From SOIV01 sp964435925 (GTDB lineage Bacteria; Acidobacteriota; Aminicenantia; Aminicenantales; Aminicenantaceae): a stretch of 13,125 nt of DNA. This document shows, in pieces, positions 7,289 to 13,125 of the stretch (positions within the stretch are counted from its first letter, which is position 1; each line of letters begins with the position of its first letter). Under the pieces are notes generated by a model, which saw only the letters and a list, made by a program, of their open reading frames with translations, was not told the origin of the DNA and made no database searches. The stretch is from assembly GCA_964435925.1 (NCBI GenBank), contig CAYTBG010000084.1, positions 1 to 13,125 of the forward strand. The letters are read 5' to 3'. The position numbers were made by a program, and so were the translations under genes.

Positions 7289-7672
7289 TTATTTTTTCTT
7301 CTCTGTTTCTGTGCTTTTTTGCTCTTTTTCCTTTTTTTCCTCTGTTGCTGGAGGTTTCTTTTCTTCGGTTTCTTTTTTTGTTTCCGTTACCGCAGCTGCC
7401 TCCTCTGTTGGTGCTCCTTCGCCTTTTACAGCCGATGTTACTCCTTTTACAGACAGCAACCAGAGCCCCAGCGAAGTTATCATAAAAAGTATGGCACTAA
7501 TTGTGGTTGCCCTGGATAAAATATTGGCCGCACCACGTGGCCCGAAAACAGTCTGGCTGCCTCCCCCTCCGAACGCTCCAGCCAGATCAGCAGCTTTCCC
7601 TGATTGAAGAAGAACAGCAATTATAAGAATGAAACAGACTATAATGTGGATTACTGTGATTATACTGCTCAC
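7289..7672 (-). CDS. secG: Protein translocase subunit SecG
   Basis: A 127-residue small membrane subunit of the SecYEG channel, which assists SecA-driven export of proteins across the cytoplasmic membrane. Two hydrophobic helices lie at about 4-22 and 56-75, joined by the conserved loop LLQSGKAADLAGAFGGGGSQ (21-40), which ends in TVFG. After residue 80 the tail is long and made mostly of Lys, Glu, Pro and Thr, low-complexity and probably disordered; this makes it longer than many SecG proteins. It starts with GTG; the last bases of tpiA overlap it (GTGA) and AAGGAG lies 7 bases upstream, so the start is well supported and translation is coupled to tpiA. Confidence 0.95.
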   Translation of the reverse strand: MSSIITVIHIIVCFILIIAVLLQSGKAADLAGAFGGGGSQTVFGPRGAANILSRATTISAILFMITSLGLWLLSVKGVTSAVKGEGAPTEEAAAVTETKKETEEKKPPATEEKKEKEQKSTETEKKK

Positions 7673-8457
7673 TTCTTCTCCTTGTAAGCTTTTATGGCTT
7701 CTTTCGTTATTTGAATGAATGAGTCGGCTTCCAGCGAAGCTCCTCCGACTAATGCTCCGTTTATGTTATTTTCCTTTAGTATAGAATATGTATTGGCTGG
7801 CTTCACTGAGCCACCGTAGAGAATTATAGCATAGGAAGCAATCTCATTTCCATATTTTTCTGTCAGCTTCTCTCTTATAAAGCTATGGACTTCCTCTGCT
7901 TGGGAAGGTGTTGCTGTTACACCCGTTCCGATGGCCCAGATAGGCTCATAAGCGATAACGATCCGCCTTATCTCGTCTTTCCCCAGCCCTTCCAGTCCTG
8001 AATTTATCTGGGTTTCGACTTTATCCATTGTGTTTCCCTTTTCTCTTTCTTCCAGTGATTCCCCGATGCACATGATTGGCGTAAGTTCATGAGCTAAAGC
8101 TGCTTTGATTTTTTTATTAACAGTCTCATTTGTTTCACCAAAATATTGCCGCCTTTCTGAGTGACCGATAGTGACATATTGACAGCCTGCATCTTTGAGC
8201 ATCTGCGGAGAGATTTCGCCAGTGAAAGCTCCTTTTTCTTCCCAGAAAATGTTTTGGGCTCCAAGCTGGATAGTGCTTCCTTCAATTACTTTTTTCACTT
8301 CACTCAGCATGGTATAGGGAGGAATTACAACAAGCTCTGCATCCGTCAGTTGAGGACTTTCCTCTTTGAGAGCTTTAACCATTTCCACAGCTTCAGGAAT
8401 GGTCTTATGCATTTTCCAGTTTCCCGCGAGGAAAGGTTTTTCGTTACTTATTATCAT
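7669..8457 (-). CDS. tpiA: Triosephosphate isomerase
   Basis: A 262-residue cytoplasmic TIM-barrel enzyme interconverting dihydroxyacetone phosphate and glyceraldehyde 3-phosphate. Catalytic residues are all visible: AGNWKM with Lys15, TIGHSERR with His99, and AYEPIWAIGTG with Glu171 followed by flexible loop 6. Phosphate-binding motifs YGGSVKP (214-220) and ALVGGASL (235-242) are intact, and the length is normal for the family. The ATG lies one base after the pgk stop, with GGAG inside the end of pgk serving as ribosome-binding site. Its product feeds the GAPDH encoded at the start of the same operon. Confidence 0.98.
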   Translation of the reverse strand: MIISNEKPFLAGNWKMHKTIPEAVEMVKALKEESPQLTDAELVVIPPYTMLSEVKKVIEGSTIQLGAQNIFWEEKGAFTGEISPQMLKDAGCQYVTIGHSERRQYFGETNETVNKKIKAALAHELTPIMCIGESLEEREKGNTMDKVETQINSGLEGLGKDEIRRIVIAYEPIWAIGTGVTATPSQAEEVHSFIREKLTEKYGNEIASYAIILYGGSVKPANTYSILKENNINGALVGGASLEADSFIQITKEAIKAYKEKK

Positions 8458-8458
8458 T

Positions 8459-9640
8459 TTATTTCTCCGATAATGCTTCGATACCAGGGAGGGTTTCGTT
8501 TGCCATGAATTCTAAAGAAGCACCCCCTCCGGTTGAAATATGGGATATTTTCTCACTCACTCCTGCTTTGTAGACAGCTGCTACTGAATCTCCTCCTCCC
8601 ACGATTGATAGGGCTTCAGAACTGGCTACTGCCTCAGCTATTTTCATAGTTCCCTGGGAGAATTTTTCGATTTCAAACACTCCCATAGGACCGTTCCAGA
8701 AGATCGTTTTTGCCTTAGATATGATTTCTGAATATTTCTCAACAGTCTTTGGCCCGATATCAAGACCCATCAAATTTGAAGGAATAGGTGGAGAGTCCAC
8801 TATTTTAACCTCTGTGTTGGGATCCTTTTCAGCGGCGACAAGATGATCCGAAGGAAGATAAAAATTCACTTTTTCCTCTTGGGCTCGATCTAATAGGAGC
8901 CGGGCGAGCTCTATTTTATCTTCCTCGACAAGGGAGCGACCGACTTCATATCCCTGGGCTTTGAAAAATGTGTAAGCCATAGCGCCGCCGATAAGAATGC
9001 TGTCAGCTTTGTTTAAAAGGTTCTCTATGACCGGAATCTTATCAGATACTTTTGCGCCTCCGAGAATGGCAACGTATGGTTTTGGGGGAGAATGAACGGC
9101 TTTGCTCAGATAATCAACTTCTTTTTCGAGGAGAAAGCCAGCTGCTGATCTTTCAACATACTGAGCAATGCCAACAACTGAGGCATGCAATCGGTGCGAA
9201 GCACCAAAAGCATCGTTAACATAATAGTCGACTCCTTGAGCCAAAAGCTGGGCAAAAGAAGAATCATTAGCTGTCTCTCCTTTATGAAACCGGAGGTTTT
9301 CCAGAAGAAGAACCTGGTCCTCCTTGAGTTCTTTCTTTAATTTTAGGACTTCCTCCCCGATAACATCAGGAGCAAGAATGACTTTTTGAGGGATGAGCTC
9401 GGAAAGCCTTTCTGCTACAGGCTTAAGGCTAAATTCAGGAATATATTCTCCTTTGGGACGTCCCAAATGGGAGGCGACTACTACTTTTGCCTTTTGCTCG
9501 ATAAGGTAATTTATGGTGGGAAGAGCAGCTTTTATCCGCGAATCATCTCTTATTTTGCATTCTTCATCCAGAGGAACGTTGAAGTCAACCCGGAGGAAAA
9601 CTGTTTTTCCCTTGAGATCTAAGTCTTTGGGAGTAAGCAT
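8459..9640 (-). CDS. pgk: Phosphoglycerate kinase
   Basis: A 393-residue cytoplasmic two-domain kinase that transfers phosphate from 1,3-bisphosphoglycerate to ADP, making ATP and 3-phosphoglycerate. N-domain substrate motifs are LRVDFNVPLDE (16-26), SHLGRPKG (57-64), ENLRFHKGE (114-122) and NDAFGASHRLHAS (142-154). C-domain nucleotide motifs are AILGGAKVSDK (191-201), FWNGPMGVFE (314-323) and GGGDSVAAV (348-356), plus TGGGASLEF (370-378). The length is typical for bacterial PGK. It starts 6 bp after the gap stop. The AAAGGG just before the ATG is too close to be an ideal ribosome-binding site, so coupling to gap translation is likely. Confidence 0.98.
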   Translation of the reverse strand: MLTPKDLDLKGKTVFLRVDFNVPLDEECKIRDDSRIKAALPTINYLIEQKAKVVVASHLGRPKGEYIPEFSLKPVAERLSELIPQKVILAPDVIGEEVLKLKKELKEDQVLLLENLRFHKGETANDSSFAQLLAQGVDYYVNDAFGASHRLHASVVGIAQYVERSAAGFLLEKEVDYLSKAVHSPPKPYVAILGGAKVSDKIPVIENLLNKADSILIGGAMAYTFFKAQGYEVGRSLVEEDKIELARLLLDRAQEEKVNFYLPSDHLVAAEKDPNTEVKIVDSPPIPSNLMGLDIGPKTVEKYSEIISKAKTIFWNGPMGVFEIEKFSQGTMKIAEAVASSEALSIVGGGDSVAAVYKAGVSEKISHISTGGGASLEFMANETLPGIEALSEK

Positions 9641-9646
9641 GCCCTT

Positions 9647-10648
9647 TTAGCGGGAAATGTACTTGATCAAGTCCATCATGCGGCAGGAAAAGCCCCATTC
9701 ATTGTCATACCAGGCAAGAATTTTCACCAGGTTTTCATCTGTAATTCTGGTGAAAAGCCCGTCTACAATGCCAGAGTGAGGATTGGCCATGAAATCAACA
9801 GAGACAAGAGGCTCCTCAGTGTAATCGAGAATTCCCTTCAACTTGCCTTTGGAAGCTATCTTGAAGGATTCGTTAACTTCATCAGCGCTGACATTTTTCT
9901 TTAAGAGTGCTACCAAATCCACGACAGATACATTGCAAGTGGGAATTCTTATGGCTATGCCGTCGATTTTCCCTTCGAGCTCAGGAATAACAAGTCCTAC
10001 AGCCTTGGCAGCTCCGGTTGTTGTGGGAATTTGAGAGACGGCTGCTGCCCGGGCTCGACGAAGATCTTTATGGGGTGCATCGAGTAATTTCTGGTCACTA
10101 GTATAAGCATGAATTGTGGTCATAAAGGCTTTTTCAATGCCAAACTCCTGATGGAGAACTTTTACTACAGGGGCCAAGCAATTGGTAGTGCAGGAGGCCA
10201 TGGAGATGACGTGGTGTTTTTCTGGATCATAGATTTCTTCGTTGACTCCGAGGACAATCGCTACGTCAGGATCTGCGGCAGGCGCAGAAATTATAACTTT
10301 TTCAGCACCACCTTTTTCGATATGCTTGATTGCATCCTGTTTTTTCCTGAATAAGCCCGTAGATTCAATAACGATAGAGGCCCCCAGCTCTTTCCACGGA
10401 AGGTTATCAACGTTCTTCTCGCAAAGGACTTTTGTTTTTTTACCATTGACTATTATTGCATCTTCCGAGGATTTAATATCTGCCTCTAGAATCCCGAGTA
10501 CAGAATCGTACTTGAGCAGATGAGCCAGAGTTTTAGAATCAGTGATATCGTTTACAGCCACGACATCAATGTCGGGATCCTGGTAAGAGGCGCGGAAAAA
10601 ATTTCTTCCAATACGTCCGAATCCATTTATTCCGATTTTAAAACTCAT
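9647..10648 (-). CDS. gap: Glyceraldehyde-3-phosphate dehydrogenase, type I
   Basis: A 333-residue cytoplasmic enzyme oxidising glyceraldehyde 3-phosphate to 1,3-bisphosphoglycerate with NAD. The Rossmann loop is INGFGRIGR (7-15), and Asp34 after the second strand favours NAD over NADP. The catalytic motif ASCTTNC places Cys153, with His180 in TTIHAYTSDQ as base. The C-terminus has the expected WYDNEWGFSCRM. A frame extending 13 codons upstream exists, but the ATG at 10648 begins MSFKIGINGFG and has a strong GAGGAGG six bases before it, so the shorter form is correct. This is the first gene of the gap-pgk-tpiA-secG-tRNA unit. Confidence 0.98.
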   Translation of the reverse strand: MSFKIGINGFGRIGRNFFRASYQDPDIDVVAVNDITDSKTLAHLLKYDSVLGILEADIKSSEDAIIVNGKKTKVLCEKNVDNLPWKELGASIVIESTGLFRKKQDAIKHIEKGGAEKVIISAPAADPDVAIVLGVNEEIYDPEKHHVISMASCTTNCLAPVVKVLHQEFGIEKAFMTTIHAYTSDQKLLDAPHKDLRRARAAAVSQIPTTTGAAKAVGLVIPELEGKIDGIAIRIPTCNVSVVDLVALLKKNVSADEVNESFKIASKGKLKGILDYTEEPLVSVDFMANPHSGIVDGLFTRITDENLVKILAWYDNEWGFSCRMMDLIKYISR

Positions 10649-10677
10649 ATGAAACCTCCTCTTATATATCTGTTTCT

Positions 10678-10706
10678 TTATTAACACAAAAAAAGGTTTA
10701 AATCAA
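10678..10706 (-). promoter_or_regulatory. Candidate promoter of the gap operon
   Basis: On the minus strand TTGATT (10701-10706) and TAATAA (10678-10683) are 17 bases apart. The start would be near 10671, leaving a short leader that still contains the GAGGAGG site. The -10 match is weak. A nearby TATAAG looks better but would start transcription after the ribosome-binding site. Confidence 0.33.
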
Positions 10707-10813
10707 CGAATGCAGTGGCATAAAAAATTCAAGTTTTAAAAGTCTAACTCCATGTGGTAAGATTCGCTGTAAATAAGGATGAGTCTTTAAAAAGTACCAT
10801 CAAAGGAGTGCCC

Positions 10814-12367
10814 ATGAAAGTCCTAACTTCGACCCAGATGAGAGAAATTGACCGGACAACTATCGAGGAAATCGGAATATTAGGTCCCATCCTAATGGAA
10901 AATGCAGGCTTGCAAATTTTCAAAAAGCTTAGAGAAAAGTTTCCAGAAGTGAGCAAGGAAAACATCGTCATCGTAGCCGGTAAAGGAAACAACGGCGGCG
11001 ATGGGTTTGTTGTGGCGCGCCATCTCTATAACAACGGAGCCGAACCATACATCTTGCTTCTAGCTTCTAAAGGAGAAGTGGGGGGAGATGCCGCCGTAAA
11101 TTTAAAAATGGCCGAGAAAATAGGGATAAAGATTAGCGAGGTCTGTTCTCTTAAGGATTGGAAACTCCAGAAAGAAAAGGTTTCTCAGTCGTCTGTGCTT
11201 GTTGATGCTATCTTTGGGACTGGTCTTATTAAACCTGCGCAGGGACTCTACGCCGCAGTTATCGAAGGTATTAACAAATCAAAGGCATATAAAATAGCCG
11301 TGGATATTCCTTCCGGTCTTTCCTCGGATAGCTTTCAAATCATCGGTCCCTGTGTTAGGGCAGATTTAACTGTGACCTTAGCTGCTCCTAAAGTGGTCCA
11401 TGTCTTTCCGCCTGCAGAAGAATACGTTGGTGAGCTGGTGGTTGCTGATATAAGCGTGCCTTCTTTCCTGTTCGATGACGAAAATCTCAAGCTCGAACTA
11501 GTGGAGAAGAAAACCGTTCTGCCTTATTTTAGGAGGCGAAGCAAGGATACGCATAAAGGAACTTACGGTCATCTTTTCATTCTTTCCGGCTCCCTGGGTA
11601 AAACAGGAGCCGCTGCTATGGCTGGAAAAGCAGCTTTAAAGATGGGAGCAGGCTTGGTGACCGTAGGAACTCCAGAGAGTTGCCTTCCCATTGTGGCTCG
11701 CTCCATGGATGAATTGATGACAGAGCCTTTGGCTGAAACAGTAGAGAAGACTCTCTCTCATGAAGCCTTAAAAAAGGTGCTGAGTCTTCTTAAAGGGAAG
11801 GATGCTCTCATGATCGGACCAGGGATTTCCACTCACAAATCCACCTCTGAACTTGTCCTCTCTCTTATGCCGAAGATTAACGTGCCTGCAGTCGTGGACG
11901 CAGATGCTCTGAATATATTGGCTTCAAAGCCGGAAATAATAAAATCTTTGCGCCAGCCTGCAGTGCTCACTCCCCATCCAGGTGAATTCGCCCGGCTCCT
12001 CAATCTTTCTGTCCGGGAAGTGGTGGAGGGAAAATTGGAACTTGCACCACAATTTGCCGAAGAATACGGGGTTTATCTTGTGCTTAAAGCCTACAGAACT
12101 ATCACTGCTACTCCTGACGGGAAAGTCTTTGTTAATCCCACTGGAAATCCTGGGATGGCCACTGCAGGCGCGGGTGATGTTCTGAGTGGAATGATTGCTT
12201 CTATGATCGTTCAGGAGAAAAATCTCCTTGAGGCAATTCTGGCTGCTGTTTATATTCACGGCCTAAGCGGAGACATTGGAGCTGAAAAGCTCGGAGAGAA
12301 AGCCTTGACTGCTGGCGATATCATCCGTTACCTTCCATCAGGGCTCAAACTTTTAGAATCTGAGTAA
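10814..12367 (+). CDS. nnr: Bifunctional NAD(P)H-hydrate epimerase / ADP-dependent dehydratase
   Basis: A 517-residue cytoplasmic metabolite-repair enzyme. The N-terminal YjeF/NnrE domain (about 1-225) epimerises damaged R-NAD(P)HX. The C-terminal ribokinase-like NnrD/CARKD domain (about 235-515) dehydrates S-NAD(P)HX back to NAD(P)H, using ADP in bacteria. N-domain motifs are AGKGNNGGDG (55-64), DAIFGTG (131-137) and VDIPSG (163-168). C-domain motifs are KGTYGHLFILSGS (248-260), VDADALN (361-367), LTPHPGEFARL (385-395) and the nucleotide/catalytic stretch GNPGMATAGAGDVLSG (444-459) with the likely base Asp455. The ATG at 10814 has AAAGGAG five bases upstream; an earlier in-frame start at 10754 lacks this. 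It lies divergent to gap, whose enzyme turns over NADH and can generate NADHX. Confidence 0.97.
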   Translation: MKVLTSTQMREIDRTTIEEIGILGPILMENAGLQIFKKLREKFPEVSKENIVIVAGKGNNGGDGFVVARHLYNNGAEPYILLLASKGEVGGDAAVNLKMAEKIGIKISEVCSLKDWKLQKEKVSQSSVLVDAIFGTGLIKPAQGLYAAVIEGINKSKAYKIAVDIPSGLSSDSFQIIGPCVRADLTVTLAAPKVVHVFPPAEEYVGELVVADISVPSFLFDDENLKLELVEKKTVLPYFRRRSKDTHKGTYGHLFILSGSLGKTGAAAMAGKAALKMGAGLVTVGTPESCLPIVARSMDELMTEPLAETVEKTLSHEALKKVLSLLKGKDALMIGPGISTHKSTSELVLSLMPKINVPAVVDADALNILASKPEIIKSLRQPAVLTPHPGEFARLLNLSVREVVEGKLELAPQFAEEYGVYLVLKAYRTITATPDGKVFVNPTGNPGMATAGAGDVLSGMIASMIVQEKNLLEAILAAVYIHGLSGDIGAEKLGEKALTAGDIIRYLPSGLKLLESE

Positions 12368-12420
12368 TCTGTAGTTGGTAGTGATGAAGGACAAAAGCCC
12401 ATAAGAAAGCAAAAATGAAT

Positions 12421-12477
12421 AAAAATGGGGCCTTAAAAATGGGGCCAGGCCCCATTTTTCTTACAGGCCCCATTTTT
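12421..12477 (+). repeat. Four-copy GGGGCC palindromic array, possible terminator
   Basis: The 12-mer AAAAATGGGGCC occurs at 12421-12432 and 12435-12446, and its exact reverse complement at 12448-12459 and 12466-12477. The two middle copies form a perfect palindrome with a 1-nt centre. The right copies extend to a 16-bp direct repeat with an 18-bp period (12448-12463, 12466-12481). The GC core followed by T-run resembles a bidirectional rho-independent terminator, and alternative pairings are possible. It lies between nnr and tsaE and ends 12 bp before the tsaE ATG. Confidence 0.75.
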
Positions 12478-12489
12478 CTTAAAGAGGAA

Positions 12490-12927
12490 ATGAAGATAAG
12501 CACGTATCAGAAAAAGGAAAAAGAGTATTTAACTAACTCTGAAAGAGAAACCTTTCTTTTGGCCAAGAAGCTTGCCAAGGATTTTAAGGGTCAGGAAGTA
12601 GTGCTCCTAATAGGGGAACTGGGAGCTGGAAAAACGGTTTTTGCCAAAGGAATAGCTGCTGGCTTGGGAATGAAGGATGTTCATCAAGTCTGCAGCCCTT
12701 CTTATACTCTCATTAACATCTACGAGGCGAAATACCCAATCTTTCATATAGACCTTTACCGGCTTGGGAAAAATTCAGAGATACTGGATCTTGGCTGGGA
12801 AGATTATCTCGGCCAAGGAATTATCGTTGTCGAGTGGGCCGAGAAGATAAAATTCAATTTAGATGCTATCCGGGTAATTTTGCATATAGGAAAAAAAGAT
12901 CAGAGGAAAATAACGGTCTGCTTTTAA
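12490..12927 (+). CDS. tsaE: tRNA threonylcarbamoyladenosine biosynthesis ATPase TsaE
   Basis: A 145-residue P-loop ATPase that works with TsaB and TsaD to make t6A at position 37 of ANN-decoding tRNAs. It shows the Walker A motif GELGAGKT (42-49), the family signature SPSYTLINIY (69-78), HIDLYRL (86-92) and VEWAEK (114-119). A longer frame starts at 12415, but its extra 25 residues are encoded by the GGGGCC repeat array and would be atypical for the family, so the ATG at 12490 is preferred. Its ribosome-binding site, AGAGGA, is unusually close to the ATG, which may limit translation. It follows nnr by about 120 bp; nnr and tsaE are frequent neighbours in bacteria. Confidence 0.95.
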   Translation: MKISTYQKKEKEYLTNSERETFLLAKKLAKDFKGQEVVLLIGELGAGKTVFAKGIAAGLGMKDVHQVCSPSYTLINIYEAKYPIFHIDLYRLGKNSEILDLGWEDYLGQGIIVVEWAEKIKFNLDAIRVILHIGKKDQRKITVCF

Positions 12928-13125
12928 TTCTTATTATTTGTGGCTTCATTGAGTAAAATTTTATAAAAAGAAAGGTGGGTTTGATGAATCAAACCCCTAC
13001 AGCAAAAAATAACCAAGATGGGCTTGATAAATCAAGCCCCTACAAAAACCACGTGTGGGTTTATTAAATCGGTTCTCTTCCATTTTGTGTGGGTCATGAT
13101 CAGAAAATATTCGGGGATGGCCTCG
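12928..13125. other. Gene-free right end apart from palindromes
   Basis: About 200 bp after tsaE with no confident gene. The last 32 bases contain an open frame from an ATG at 13097 that runs off the window, without a ribosome-binding site, so no call is made. Confidence 0.4.
12977..13043. repeat. Pair of REP-like palindromes
   Basis: GGGTTTGAT-GA-ATCAAACCC (12977-12996) and GGGCTTGAT-AA-ATCAAGCCC (13020-13039) are perfect 9-bp-arm palindromes, both followed by CTAC, 43 bp apart. The G/T to G/C change at the fourth position is matched in the opposite arm of the second copy, so base pairing is kept. A degenerate third copy may lie at 13057-13075. They follow tsaE and could form hairpins in its 3' end; no T-run follows on the plus strand. 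Confidence 0.7.

Noticed and set aside
10661..10689. TTGTGT-N17-TATAAG promoter for gap
   Set aside because: The -10 matches well, but transcription would begin after the GAGGAGG site, so it would not give a translatable leader.
12415..12489. Longer N-terminus for TsaE
   Set aside because: The extra 25 codons are the palindromic repeat array; family length and motif position fit the ATG at 12490.
12421..13043. CRISPR array
   Set aside because: Repeats are palindromic, few, unevenly spaced, without regular spacers or cas genes.
13097..13125. Possible gene start at the right edge
   Set aside because: Ten codons only, no ribosome-binding site, cannot be assigned.

Overview
The window (moderate GC, AT-rich spacers) looks chromosomal and bacterial, and the genus cannot be named from it. 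A zinc-ribbon/Ser-Thr kinase/TPR receptor, short palindromic repeats between genes and a Bacteroidota-like BlaI/M56 pair beside a compact glycolytic operon would suit Acidobacteriota or Candidatus Aminicenantes. That placement is inference only.

Layout. 1-323: no gene; a roughly 278-bp element with long imperfect terminal inverted repeats, its right end REP-like. 324-980 (minus): unrecognised gene with an in-frame stop followed by 31 coding-like codons. 1187-4294 (plus): large membrane Ser/Thr kinase with an N-terminal zinc ribbon, a FlgO/TolB-like extracytoplasmic domain and a long TPR tail, followed by a 69-residue helical protein. 4547-4837: nested inverted repeats, then a compact promoter/operator. 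4838-6629: blaI-type repressor overlapping an M56 (BlaR1/MecR1-like) metalloprotease with a lysine-rich repeat tail; a strong terminator lies at 6751-6784.

7137-10648 (minus): one tight unit reading gap, pgk, tpiA, secG and then tRNA-Leu(GAG). The first three enzymes catalyse consecutive steps of lower glycolysis (triose-P isomerisation, GAP oxidation, first substrate-level ATP). secG next to tRNA-Leu(GAG) is also the E. coli arrangement (secG-leuU). Divergently, 10814-12927 (plus) holds the bifunctional NAD(P)HX repair enzyme and tsaE (tRNA t6A synthesis). A palindromic GGGGCC array lies between them, just before the tsaE start. The end (12928-13125) carries two near-identical small palindromes and no confident gene.

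Best leads: (1) two tandem ACTA-N6-TAGT palindromes, 20 bp apart, overlapping a TTGCAA-N17-TATATT promoter for the blaI gene, which predicts an autoregulated, nearly leaderless transcript; (2) the unusual repeat tail of the M56 protease; (3) several distinct palindromic repeat families in the spacers. No wholly new system is evident; most genes are recognisable families.
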